Shown one piece after another: positions 1 to 7,692 of a DNA stretch of 20,311 bases. The position numbers and the translations under genes are program-made. Source of the stretch: Candidatus Alcyoniella australis (lineage in GTDB: Bacteria; Lernaellota; Lernaellaia; JAVCCG01; Alcyoniellaceae); the NCBI GenBank assembly GCA_030765605.1, contig JAVCCG010000076.1:1-20311 (forward strand), read 5' to 3'. Within the stretch, counting starts at the first letter, position 1, and every line of letters starts with the position of its first letter. The notes below the pieces were generated by a model, which made no database searches, was not told the origin of the DNA, and saw only the letters and a list, made by a program, of their open reading frames with translations.

Positions 1-1
1 A

Positions 2-268
2 ATGAAAAAGTCGATTGTCACCGTAACGTTCGTGCTGGCCATGCTGGCCGTGGCGGCCCTGGTATTTGGCCCGACGATCTCTCAGGCGCAGACCACCAAG
101 CGTCCGGGATACTGTTGCTGCGAGACGACCTACCAGAACGACCCCAACAATCCGGCCGACGATTACGTCAACTACTCGTACATCGAGGCAGTGCATTGTG
201 TTGACCAGACCTACGTCAAGGCGACCCACGCCTGTGTCGAAGACGCCAAGTGCGGAGTGACGCAGTAA
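2..268 (+). CDS. Small secreted cysteine-rich protein (unknown)
   Basis: Encodes 88 residues. I do not recognise a family. An N-terminal Sec signal peptide is clear: two lysines, a hydrophobic core at about residues 5-23, and a likely cut after SQA near residue 29. The mature part of about 59 residues has six cysteines (38, 39, 40, 66, 78, 84), including a CCC triplet, which suggests disulfides or metal binding outside the cytoplasm. It is acidic and rich in Tyr, Asn and Asp. The ATG lies at the extreme left edge, so its ribosome binding site and promoter are outside the window and a start further upstream cannot be excluded. A strong hairpin terminator follows at once, so it is probably the last or only gene of its transcript. 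Confidence 0.6.
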   Translation: MKKSIVTVTFVLAMLAVAALVFGPTISQAQTTKRPGYCCCETTYQNDPNNPADDYVNYSYIEAVHCVDQTYVKATHACVEDAKCGVTQ

Positions 269-294
269 TCCCTCGGGACGACAACGTCATCAAG

Positions 295-324
295 AAGGCC
301 GGTAATACACCGGCCTTTTTCTTT
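295..324 (+). terminator. Intrinsic terminator after the small secreted protein gene
   Basis: A perfect 9-bp stem (AAGGCCGGT at 295-303 with ACCGGCCTT at 309-317) encloses a 5-nt loop and runs into a T-rich tract (TTTTTCTTT). It lies 27 nt after the stop codon and separates the first gene from the GH92 gene. Confidence 0.85.
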
Positions 325-374
325 GCCCGGCGGCAAGCTAGTATTCGTACGGTCAAACCGCGCGGAGTTGATAA

Positions 375-2714
375 ATGAGCATCTCCAGATTCTTCTTGTT
401 CCTGCTGTTGCTGATCGTGCTGCTATGTTGCGGCGTAGTCTGGTCCGGCTGCGACACGGACGACGACGACGATGACGATGACGACGTCGCTGGCGACGAT
501 GACGATGATGACGACGACGACAACCAACCGCTTGAGCCGTTGGAGCTGGTGGACGTGTTTATCGGCACCGGTGGCCAGGGGTTCGGCCAGGGCAGCCTGC
601 TGCCCGGACCCTCGATGCCGTGGGGCATGGTCAAGCTCAGCCCGGACACCAGCGTGGCCGACCTGCAACTGGATTTCACCCACTACGGCGGTTACTACTA
701 CGGCGACAAACAGATCCGCGGATTCACGCACACGCACATCATCGGCACCGGCGCGGGGGACGCGGGCAACCTGCTGCTGATGCCGACCCGCGGGTTCGAG
801 ACCCAAACCGGCGACACGCTCGAGTCGTACTACCGCTCGAGCTTCTCCCACGACACCGAGCAGGCCAATCCGGGCTACTACTCGGTGCTGCTCGACCGCT
901 ACTACATCCACGCCGAGCTCACGGCCACCGAGCACGCGGGCATGCACCGCTACACCTTCCCCGAGGCCTCGGATGCCCAGGTGGTGATCAACGCGGGCAA
1001 CTCGATCCAGCCCCATTGGGTCAGCGCGGCCCAGGTCAACGTGGATCAGCCAAACTCCGCGGTCTACGGCTGGCTGGACCACACCGGCGGATTCGCGGGC
1101 CGCGACGGCGGCTACATCCTTTATTTCGTGGTCGAGTTCGACCGGCCGTTCACCCATTACGGCACGTTCGTGGGACGCAACATCAGCCCCGGCTCGCTTC
1201 AGGCCCTGCAGGACGGCACAGGCATCGAGAATCAGGCCGGCGCCTACGTCGAGTTCGACGCCGATCCGGACACGCCGGTGGTGGCGCGGGTCGGCATCTC
1301 CTATATCTCGCTGGAACAGGCGCGGATTAACCTGGCGGCCGAGATCCCGGATTTTGATTTCGACGACGTGCGCACTGAGGCCGAGAACGGCTGGCGCGAA
1401 GTGCTCGAACAGTTCGAGGTCGACGGCGGCACGGACCTGCAACGCGAGATCTTTTACAGTGCGGTCTACCACCTGTACATGATGCCCTCGCTGTTCTCCG
1501 AAGTCGGCGAGATCTACCGCGGGTTCGACCGCGAGCTGCACGCGGACGAGGGCCACCGCTTTTATTCGGACATGTCGCTGTGGGACACCTTCCGCAGCTT
1601 CCACACGCTGATCGACCTAATTAATCCCGAGGCCCAGCTGAACTTCCTCAACTCAATGGTCAGGATGTACCAGCAGGGCGGGTCGTTCCCAAAGTGGCCG
1701 CGCGCCCTGGGCTACACCGGCTGCATGATCGGCACATCGGCCGACATCGTGTTCGCCGGCTCATACCTCAAGGGAATCGACAACTTCAACGTGAACACGG
1801 CCTACGAGGGGCTGCGCCTGCACGGCCTGGGACCGACCGAGCACGGCCGCACGGACATGCAGGACTACCTGGCCCTGGGCTACTGCTCGATCGAGAACGG
1901 CAGCAAGTCGGTCTCCAATACGCTGGAAAACTGCTACGACGATTACGCCCTGGGGCTGTGGGCCCAAGCCTTGGGACACGACGAGGACGCCGAGCGCTTT
2001 TTGGCGCAGTCGCGCAACTGGATCAACCTGTTCGACAAGCCCAGCGGATTCCTGCGCGCGCGGCACCGCGACGGCAGTTGGGTCGATTCGTTCATTCCGC
2101 TGTGGTTCAGCGAGGACTACTGCGAGGGGAACGCCTATCACTGGTCGTTCTACGTGCCCTACGATGTGGACGAGCTGGCGTTCGCCCACGGCGGCCGCGA
2201 CGTGCTGATCTACCGCCTGGAGCAGATGTTCCAAAACTCGGTCAACTGGCCGAACACACCGCTGCCCGACATCTTCTACTGGCACGGCAACGAGCCGGAC
2301 ATCCTGGTGCCCTATCTCTTCAACGAGCTGGGACGGCCCGACCTGACCCAGAAGTGGGTGCGCTGGGTGATGGACGCCCACTACACCGGCGGGCCCGACG
2401 GCGTGGACGGCAACGACGACGGCGGCACGCTCTCGGCCTGGTACGTGTTCAGCGCAATGGGCATCTATTCGCTGCCGGGCACCGATATCTACTACATCGC
2501 CAGCCCGATCTTCGAGAATCTGGTGCTGCACCGCGACCAGGGCGATATCACGATCACCGCGCACAACGCCTCACCGGACAACATCTACGTGCAGTCGGTG
2601 CAGCTCAACGGCGAGCCGCTGGACGAGCCGATCTTCCATCACGATCAGATCGCCGACGGAGCGACGTTCGAATTCGTAATGGGACCGCAGCCCTCGGGCT
2701 GGGGACGAGAGTAG
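375..2714 (+). CDS. GH92 family alpha-mannosidase-like lipoprotein
   Basis: This 779-residue protein matches glycoside hydrolase family 92, calcium-dependent exo-alpha-mannosidases that trim mannose from glycans. Seen in the sequence: the family's N-terminal signature VDVFIGTGGQG...PGPSMPWGMVKLSPDT at about 59-92; an EGNAY motif (E584); HGNEP (E640); and GNDDGG followed by SAWYVFSAMGIY (D681, D682). These carry the acidic active-site residues known in the family. The N-terminus is a hydrophobic signal ending SGC, so Cys26 is the likely lipidation site although the lipobox is atypical (Trp at -3). An Asp-only linker follows at residues 29-49. The start is supported by GGAG 7 nt upstream of ATG. 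The length is near the family norm. It should be cell-surface or periplasmic. No other carbohydrate gene lies nearby, so the substrate is unknown. Confidence 0.9.
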   Translation: MSISRFFLFLLLLIVLLCCGVVWSGCDTDDDDDDDDDVAGDDDDDDDDDNQPLEPLELVDVFIGTGGQGFGQGSLLPGPSMPWGMVKLSPDTSVADLQLDFTHYGGYYYGDKQIRGFTHTHIIGTGAGDAGNLLLMPTRGFETQTGDTLESYYRSSFSHDTEQANPGYYSVLLDRYYIHAELTATEHAGMHRYTFPEASDAQVVINAGNSIQPHWVSAAQVNVDQPNSAVYGWLDHTGGFAGRDGGYILYFVVEFDRPFTHYGTFVGRNISPGSLQALQDGTGIENQAGAYVEFDADPDTPVVARVGISYISLEQARINLAAEIPDFDFDDVRTEAENGWREVLEQFEVDGGTDLQREIFYSAVYHLYMMPSLFSEVGEIYRGFDRELHADEGHRFYSDMSLWDTFRSFHTLIDLINPEAQLNFLNSMVRMYQQGGSFPKWPRALGYTGCMIGTSADIVFAGSYLKGIDNFNVNTAYEGLRLHGLGPTEHGRTDMQDYLALGYCSIENGSKSVSNTLENCYDDYALGLWAQALGHDEDAERFLAQSRNWINLFDKPSGFLRARHRDGSWVDSFIPLWFSEDYCEGNAYHWSFYVPYDVDELAFAHGGRDVLIYRLEQMFQNSVNWPNTPLPDIFYWHGNEPDILVPYLFNELGRPDLTQKWVRWVMDAHYTGGPDGVDGNDDGGTLSAWYVFSAMGIYSLPGTDIYYIASPIFENLVLHRDQGDITITAHNASPDNIYVQSVQLNGEPLDEPIFHHDQIADGATFEFVMGPQPSGWGRE
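459..521 (+). repeat. GAC/GAT microsatellite encoding an Asp linker
   Basis: Two runs of nine Asp codons (residues 29-37 and 41-49) are separated by Val-Ala-Gly. The low-complexity DNA directly follows the lipoprotein cysteine and probably encodes a flexible, highly charged tether between the membrane anchor and the GH92 enzyme domain. Such trinucleotide runs may vary in length by replication slippage without shifting the frame. Confidence 0.8.
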
Positions 2715-2725
2715 GAGAAACAACA

Positions 2726-2929
2726 GTGGCGGATTGCAAGAACCTCAAGGCCAACAACAAGCTGTGTAACTGCACCTACCCGGGATGCTCGCGGCACGGA
2801 ATGTGCTGCGAGTGTCTGCAATATCACTTGGCGCAAAACGAGCTGCCCGCGTGCTGCTTCCCCGATAATGTAGAGCGCACCTACGACCGTAGCTTCCGCC
2901 GCTTCGTCGAGCTGCACCGCAACGACTAG
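2726..2929 (+). CDS. DUF6485-like cysteine-rich small protein
   Basis: Encodes 67 residues from a GTG start. The start is chosen because TAGGAG lies 8 nt upstream and the similarity begins there; the same frame upstream is antisense-like noise within the GH92 gene. Nine cysteines (4, 14, 16, 21, 27, 28, 30, 43, 44) occur in a pattern CNCTYPGC...GMCCECLQYH...LPACCFP, followed by ERTYDRSFRRFVE. I recognise this as resembling the small DUF6485 family, of unknown function and probably metal binding. There is no signal peptide, so it is likely cytoplasmic. The gene begins 11 nt after the GH92 stop, so the two are probably co-transcribed, although a functional link is not evident. Confidence 0.75.
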   Translation: MADCKNLKANNKLCNCTYPGCSRHGMCCECLQYHLAQNELPACCFPDNVERTYDRSFRRFVELHRND

Positions 2930-3053
2930 GCACCCTTGAGGTGCCCGCATGGCACGCGAGCGAACCCTGGTCGTATTCCCTACGAACCACGCCGCGATGG
3001 CACCTTTGAGCCGGCCCTGCTCGCGCCTACCAAATATTGTTATTCAACAATAT
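2930..3053. other. Convergent intergenic region with several inverted repeats
   Basis: No gene is seen. Three hairpins can be drawn: GGCACC/GGTGCC at 2929-2945, an 8-bp stem with one bulge at 2968-2989 (loop TTCCC), and the AT-rich palindrome at 3032-3055. A 12-nt near-repeat, GGCACC(C/T)TTGAG, occurs at 2929-2940 and 2999-3010. The only long T-rich 3' flank is that of the AT-rich palindrome. Confidence 0.5.
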
Positions 3054-3055
3054 TT
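3032..3055. terminator. AT-rich perfect palindrome, possible bidirectional terminator
   Basis: AAATATTGTT at 3032-3041 pairs perfectly with AACAATATTT at 3046-3055 around a 4-nt loop. It lies between converging genes and overlaps the stop codon of the minus-strand gene. Its AT content is very different from its surroundings. The stem is weak for a classical terminator and no separate U tract follows, so the role is inferred from position. Confidence 0.4.
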
Positions 3056-3539
3056 ATTCGATTTCGACTTTGCGGATGCGCTTGTGCGCGTCGGGATCGT
3101 CCGCGCGCTTGCTGGCGCGCTCGCGCTCGACTTGCAGCACGCGGCGGATCGCCTCGAGTGCTTCGAGCTTCTCGGCGTCGCCCTCGAGCGCCTCGGGGTG
3201 CGTCTTGATGCGACGTTCCTCGTCGGAGAGCACCTCGAGGATCGCACTGTAGGCCTCGATCATCACCTCGTCGGTCTGGGCCGGTTCCTCGGGCGGGGTC
3301 TTGGCGATCAGGAAGTCCAGGCCGCTGCGGATCAGGATCAGCACGTTGAGCCGCAGCATCTCCTCGTCGCCCTCCTGGGCGAAGCGGATCAGCACGTCGA
3401 CGATCGAGCGGAAGCCCATCAGCAGCTCGCGCTGACCGGCTTCGAAGTGCCCCTTGGCCTCGTCGAACTCGTTGAGCAGCTCGCGCAGTCGCGCGTAGCC
3501 CGCTTTGGTTCCGGCCTTTTTCTGCTGCTCGGGACTCAT
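3054..3539 (-). CDS. Unknown helical protein coupled to the ArsA-type ATPase
   Basis: Encodes 161 residues that I cannot assign to a family. It has no signal peptide or membrane segment and looks all-helical: long charged amphipathic stretches (about 15-45 and 100-145), with a more hydrophobic central helix near 60-80 (LRLNVLILIRSGLDFLI). The C-terminus is strongly basic/acidic and coiled-coil-like. The ATG overlaps the stop codon of the upstream ATPase gene (ATGA), so the two are translationally coupled, which suggests stoichiometric production and perhaps a physical partnership. It is the last gene of the long minus-strand run. Confidence 0.7.
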   Translation of the reverse strand: MSPEQQKKAGTKAGYARLRELLNEFDEAKGHFEAGQRELLMGFRSIVDVLIRFAQEGDEEMLRLNVLILIRSGLDFLIAKTPPEEPAQTDEVMIEAYSAILEVLSDEERRIKTHPEALEGDAEKLEALEAIRRVLQVERERASKRADDPDAHKRIRKVEIE

Positions 3540-4699
3540 GCTCGTCCAAAGGTGATGACGAAGTCCTCACCTACCATGCGGGCGCGTTTGACCCGCTTGC
3601 CGATTAAGGTGTCGGGCAGCAGCAGATTGCGCTGGTAGCCCATCACGGTCAGGATCAGCTCGTTCTCCTTGACCCACAGATCGACGTCGCCCTTTTTAGC
3701 ATGGGGCATGTGCAGCCGCATCTCGGACACGCCGTTGTTGGTCTGGATGCGCATCGGCCGCAGGTTGTGGAACACCTCGTCGGGCCGACGATTGGCGAAC
3801 AGGTTGCTGCCCAGTTGCTGGAGCGCCTCGACGCCCAGGGTCTCGCCGTCGTACAGCGGCACCTCGAGGATCGGCAGCGGCGCGAAACTCTCGTGGATCA
3901 ATTTGAGGTACTTGCTCTGGATCTCGGGCCACGCACCGTAGGCCCCGTTTCCCGCGGGAAGCACGCGGTTGACGATCAGCAGGTCGACCGGAAAGTTGAA
4001 CAGCGAGAGGTAGGTGTAGGCGCGTTGCGACTCCTTGACCACCATCTTCTCCGGGTTGCACACGATGCGGATCGAGCTGTGCTCCGGGTCGGTGAGGTAC
4101 TTCTTGATTTTGACCATTCGTTCGTACATCGCGAACACCTGGTCGTAGACGTCGTCGCCGGGCATCGGCGCTTTCATCACCCGCTCGGCGATCGGCTTGA
4201 TCACCCGGCTGACCTTGCGGTTGAGGTCGAAGAAGCGCTCCATGTACCATTGCAAAATGTCGGTGAAGCTCAGCAGTTTGAGCGTCGCCCCGGTGGGCGC
4301 GCAGTCGATGACGATCAGGTCGTACTTTTTCTCGTCGAGGTAATCGCCGAGCTTGAGCAGACAGAACAGCTCCTCCATGCCCGGCATGATCGCCAGCTCC
4401 TCGGCCATCACGTCGTCGTAACCTTGGCTGGTTAAAAACCGCCGCACGTAATCCTGGATGCGGTTCCAATGCGTGGCCAGCTCGTTGTGGACGCTGATTT
4501 CCTCGACCCAGAGGTTGGGTTCGATCTCGCGCAGCTCGTTGCCGATCTCGCAATCGAGCACATCGGCCAGGCTGTGGGCTGCATCGGTCGAGATAACAAG
4601 GGTTTTCCGGCCCTGGCGCGCTGCGATCACGCCGGTGGAGGCTGACAGCGTGGTCTTGCCCACTCCGCCCTTGCCCGTGTAGAGAAGTACCCTTGTCAT
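3536..4699 (-). CDS. ArsA/Get3-family ATPase with C-terminal HSP20-like domain
   Basis: Encodes 387 residues of the SIMIBI-class ArsA/GET3 ATPase family. Visible motifs: deviant Walker A GKGGVGKT (residues 9-16), switch I DAAHS (39-43), switch II IDCAPTGATL (131-140) and the adenine-loop type CNPEKMVVKES (214-224). Residues from about 316 to the end look like the small HSP20-like domain found at the C-terminus of many bacterial ArsA-like proteins. Family members drive arsenite export or deliver membrane proteins. No arsenite pump, regulator or reductase is nearby, so an arsenic role is not supported, and a chaperone-like or targeting role is equally possible. The start is supported by AGGTGGG about 8 nt upstream. 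The gene is coupled to the following unknown gene. Confidence 0.85.
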   Translation of the reverse strand: MTRVLLYTGKGGVGKTTLSASTGVIAARQGRKTLVISTDAAHSLADVLDCEIGNELREIEPNLWVEEISVHNELATHWNRIQDYVRRFLTSQGYDDVMAEELAIMPGMEELFCLLKLGDYLDEKKYDLIVIDCAPTGATLKLLSFTDILQWYMERFFDLNRKVSRVIKPIAERVMKAPMPGDDVYDQVFAMYERMVKIKKYLTDPEHSSIRIVCNPEKMVVKESQRAYTYLSLFNFPVDLLIVNRVLPAGNGAYGAWPEIQSKYLKLIHESFAPLPILEVPLYDGETLGVEALQQLGSNLFANRRPDEVFHNLRPMRIQTNNGVSEMRLHMPHAKKGDVDLWVKENELILTVMGYQRNLLLPDTLIGKRVKRARMVGEDFVITFGRA

Positions 4700-4729
4700 T
4701 GATTAATCCCACCTTTTAACCCGCTCGAA

Positions 4730-4757
4730 ACTATCACAGCTGCTCGGGCATGTTCAA
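4730..4757 (-). promoter_or_regulatory. Candidate sigma70-type promoter for the ATPase gene
   Basis: On the minus strand, TTGAAC (4757-4752) is followed after 16 nt by GATAGT (4735-4730). Each matches four of six consensus positions. It lies in the 89-nt gap after dnaB and ends 30 nt before the ATPase start codon. Similarity alone supports it. Confidence 0.35.
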
Positions 4758-4788
4758 CCGATCGACGGGGCCTCTGCAAGCCGCCGGG

Positions 4789-6207
4789 CTACTGCGCGAA
4801 CTCGGAGTCGGAGCGACTCTTGTCTTGGTTCTCGAAGCGGGTGAAATGTTTGAGGAAGGTCAGGAACACCGTGTCGGTAGGGCCGTTGCGCTGTTTGGCC
4901 ACGATCACCTCGGCGCTGTTGTCCTCGGGCAAGGCATCGCCGAAACCGTCCGATCCCTCGGCCGCCGCCTGTCTACGTTTGTAGTAGGCATCGCGGTAGA
5001 TGAACATGATCACGTCGGCGTCCTGCTCGATGGCGCCGGACTCGCGCAAATCGGCCAGGCGCGGGCGCTTGTCGTCGCGCGCCTCGACCTGGCGGTTGAG
5101 CTGGGACAGGGCGAGCACCGGCACGTCGAGTTCCTTGGCCAACGCCTTGAGGCCGCGGCTCATCTCCGAGACCTCCTGTTCGCGGCTGTTGACCCCGTCG
5201 CGCCCCTTGAGCATCTGGATGTAGTCGATCACCACCAGGCCCAGGCCGTGCTCGGCCTTGATCCGCCGCGCCTTGGAGCGGATCTGGGTCACGGTGATGC
5301 CCGGCGTGTCGTCGATGTAGATCGGCGCCTCGGCCAGCACCCCGGTGGCCAGGGCGATGCGCGACCAGTCGCGGCCGCTGACGATCCCCTTGCGGATGCG
5401 TCCGACGTCGATGCGGGCGTGGGAGCACAGCAGGCGCACGCCCAGCGACTTGGCGCTCATCTCCAGCGAGAACAAGGCCACGGGCGTTCCGGCCAGCGCG
5501 GAGTTCTCGGCGATGTTCAGCGCCAGCGCGGTCTTGCCCATCGAGGGCCGGCTGGCGAGGATCACCAGCTCGGAGGGTTGCAGGCCGGCGGTGAGGTTGT
5601 CCAGATCAGTGTAGCCGGTGGCCACGCCGGTAATCTGGCTGCCGCGCGAGTGCAGCGTGTCCAGATGGTCGTAGGCCTCGGTGGCCACCTCGCGCATGCT
5701 CTGGTAGCTCTTTTTAATTTGCCGGTCGCAGATCTCGAACAGCGCGGCCTCGCTGTCGTTGACAAGCTGGTCCACGTCCTCGACTGCGGAGTACGACTTG
5801 GACTGGATGAACTGCGCGGCCCTGATCAGCCCGCGCTGAACCGAGCGGCTGGCGATCAGCCCGGCGTAGTGGACGATGTTCACGGCGGTCGGCACCTGAT
5901 CGGTGAGCGCGGCCAGGTAGGAGTTGCCCCCCACGCGCTCGAGCAGGTCGCGCGACTTCAGCGAGTCGGCGACGGTCAGCATGTCGATCGGCTCGCCACG
6001 GCTGGCCAGCGCCTGCATGCTCTCGAAGATTTGGCGGTGCGCCTCGCGATAGAAGTCGCTGGGCTTGATTATATCGTTGACGCGATCCAGGGCCGTCGGG
6101 TCAAGCAGAATCCCGCCGAGCACCGCAATCTCGGCGTCTTGGGCATGGGGCAGCACCTTGCCCTCGAACACATCGGGCTGGGTTGCTGCTGCGGGCCTGC
6201 CGACCAA
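4789..6207 (-). CDS. dnaB: Replicative DNA helicase DnaB
   Basis: Encodes 472 residues, the usual size for DnaB, the hexameric helicase that unwinds DNA at the replication fork. The N-terminal domain (about 18-120) begins with HAQDAEIAVLGGILLD. The RecA-like motor has Walker A ASRPSMGKTA (218-227, K225), DDTPG (299-303), Walker B VVIDYIQML (325-333), the LSQLNRQVEAR...LADLRESGAIEQDADV block (367-399) and the arginine-finger region AKQRNGPTDT (437-446). No intein is present. The start is TTG: AAGGAG, spanning the rplI stop, lies 6 nt upstream, and the next in-frame Met is inside the N-terminal domain. It is the last gene of the ribosomal/replication operon, 3 nt after rplI. Confidence 0.97.
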   Translation of the reverse strand: MVGRPAAATQPDVFEGKVLPHAQDAEIAVLGGILLDPTALDRVNDIIKPSDFYREAHRQIFESMQALASRGEPIDMLTVADSLKSRDLLERVGGNSYLAALTDQVPTAVNIVHYAGLIASRSVQRGLIRAAQFIQSKSYSAVEDVDQLVNDSEAALFEICDRQIKKSYQSMREVATEAYDHLDTLHSRGSQITGVATGYTDLDNLTAGLQPSELVILASRPSMGKTALALNIAENSALAGTPVALFSLEMSAKSLGVRLLCSHARIDVGRIRKGIVSGRDWSRIALATGVLAEAPIYIDDTPGITVTQIRSKARRIKAEHGLGLVVIDYIQMLKGRDGVNSREQEVSEMSRGLKALAKELDVPVLALSQLNRQVEARDDKRPRLADLRESGAIEQDADVIMFIYRDAYYKRRQAAAEGSDGFGDALPEDNSAEVIVAKQRNGPTDTVFLTFLKHFTRFENQDKSRSDSEFAQ

Positions 6208-6210
6208 ACG

Positions 6211-6654
6211 CTACTCCTTAACCACCCACACCTTGCACTGGGCCTGAACATCATGGCTCAGTTTGCAGGTCACGGTAAAGATGCCGAGGTTCTTGATCGG
6301 CTCGTCCAGGACGATGTGACGCCGGTCGATCTCGATCCCCTCGGTGATCAGTGCCTTTTGTATGGCCATGTTGGTCACCGAGCCGTAGAGCTTGTCGCCC
6401 TCACCGACCTGGGCCGGGATGGTCAGCGACACGCTCTCGATGCGCCGTTTGAGCTTGTCGGCCTCGTCGCGCTCTTTACGCAGCTTGATCTCGGCCAGCC
6501 GCTTCTGGTGCTCCAGTCCGTTTACGCTGCGGGTGGTTGCCCGAGCGGCCTTCTTGCGCGGGATCAGGAAATTACGGCCGTAGCCGTCGGAGACGGTTAC
6601 CACGTCGCCGATGTTGCCGAGGTTCTCGATATTCTCCATCAGGATGACCTTCAT
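6211..6654 (-). CDS. rplI: 50S ribosomal protein L9
   Basis: Encodes 147 residues, the normal length for L9. The N-terminal rRNA-binding domain has the family signature MKVILMENIENLGNIGD and GYGRNFLIPRKKA (residues 1-37). A long charged connecting helix (about 45-75) and the C-terminal domain follow (KLYGSVTN...). L9 binds domain V of 23S rRNA and helps maintain reading frame. AGGAG lies upstream of the ATG. It is 15 nt after the DUF2232 gene and 3 nt before dnaB, the usual order of this operon. Confidence 0.97.
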   Translation of the reverse strand: MKVILMENIENLGNIGDVVTVSDGYGRNFLIPRKKAARATTRSVNGLEHQKRLAEIKLRKERDEADKLKRRIESVSLTIPAQVGEGDKLYGSVTNMAIQKALITEGIEIDRRHIVLDEPIKNLGIFTVTCKLSHDVQAQCKVWVVKE

Positions 6655-6669
6655 GATCTCTCCTATTAA

Positions 6670-7638
6670 TTATCTGTCGTCTAACGAATCGCGGTCGGGT
6701 TGATCGTCGTCGTCGGAACCGTCGTCGAGCTCGTCGTCTTCGGCTTTACGCGACATGCGGCGCAGGTCGAACCAAAGGTCGCCCACGCCCGCAGCAGCCA
6801 GAACCACAATCGTAACCGGTTGAATGATTATCATCGCCAGCAGCAGTGCCTTGAGCCAGCCGGCGATCCTTAGTCGGACGAACCAGAAGCTGAGAATCGC
6901 CAGCCCCTGAAAAATGTAGGGCACCATCCCCACCAGAAACAGGTTGATTCCCAGGTCGGCCCAGAAACCCTTGGGGCCCAGCAGCGCCAACGCCGCCGCT
7001 ACGATCGCCGCAAAGATCAGCGGCTCGGGCGAACGCCAGCGGTCCAGACGCTCGAGGGAAAGCTGCCAGCCCTCGCGGGCCAGCACGTGCCGTGCGCCGA
7101 TCAGGGTGATGATCGCGGCCAGCGCCACGTTCTGGGCCAGCAGCGCGCCGGTGAAGCGCAGCAGCTGCGCTCCGGTCTCGGTGTCGACCGCGGCCCCGCT
7201 CGCCGGCAGCAGCCCCTGCATGCCGATCAGGATCCCCAACAGCGGGTCGGTCCCCTCGGCCCACAGCAAGCCCCATTCGATGGGTTGCAGACCGTAGAAC
7301 GCGGCCACATTGGCCATTGCCGCGCAGAACAGGAAGCGCATTGCCACGGTCAGACCCACAGCGCTGATCATCACGCGCGTGGCGTCCAGCCGCAGCCGCA
7401 GCCCCTCGCCCACTGCCGGTCCGAGCAGTCCCAACCCGATAAGGTAGGGCAGCGCCAGATCGCCTTGCTCCAGCGGCCAGCCGATGGCGATCCAGATCCG
7501 CTCGATCAGCAGCAGCGCCAGCGCGGCGAGTATCGGCAGACCGAAGCCGTAGAGCCTTCCACGCCGCACGTGCAGCGCCGCCGTGATCGGACCCAGCCCG
7601 ATCAGGCAGAACCACAGCACGAACAGCGCAATCGCCAT
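6670..7638 (-). CDS. DUF2232/YybS-like integral membrane protein
   Basis: Encodes 322 residues with about eight predicted transmembrane segments and a cytoplasmic-looking acidic tail. It fits the DUF2232 (YybS) family by position, since such genes often sit between rpsR and rplI, and by the overall hydrophobic layout. Individual motifs are weak, so family assignment rests largely on context. Function in the family is unknown. The last roughly 30 residues are Asp-rich (DDELDDGSDDDD...), the same habit as in other proteins of the window. The ribosome binding site is poor, so the start is less certain than for neighbours. It lies 54 nt after rpsR. Confidence 0.75.
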   Translation of the reverse strand: MAIALFVLWFCLIGLGPITAALHVRRGRLYGFGLPILAALALLLIERIWIAIGWPLEQGDLALPYLIGLGLLGPAVGEGLRLRLDATRVMISAVGLTVAMRFLFCAAMANVAAFYGLQPIEWGLLWAEGTDPLLGILIGMQGLLPASGAAVDTETGAQLLRFTGALLAQNVALAAIITLIGARHVLAREGWQLSLERLDRWRSPEPLIFAAIVAAALALLGPKGFWADLGINLFLVGMVPYIFQGLAILSFWFVRLRIAGWLKALLLAMIIIQPVTIVVLAAAGVGDLWFDLRRMSRKAEDDELDDGSDDDDQPDRDSLDDR

Positions 7639-7692
7639 CCGTTGCGGCTCGAATGCGGCCTGGGCCTCGATCGTCCTTACTCCCCGTCAGTC

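Noticed and set aside
1694-2725. Long upstream extension of the DUF6485-like frame inside the GH92 gene
   Set aside because: The Arg/Ala-rich translation is out of frame with GH92, and a GTG with a strong ribosome binding site marks the real start at 2726.
2930-3030. A tRNA-like or riboswitch-like fold in the convergent gap
   Set aside because: Hairpins exist but no cloverleaf, T-loop signature in the right place or known aptamer core could be found.
4750-6669. A 639-codon open frame on the plus strand over dnaB and rplI
   Set aside because: It is antisense to two unmistakable genes, has shuffled-looking composition, and arises because GC-rich codon usage leaves few stops in the mirrored frame.
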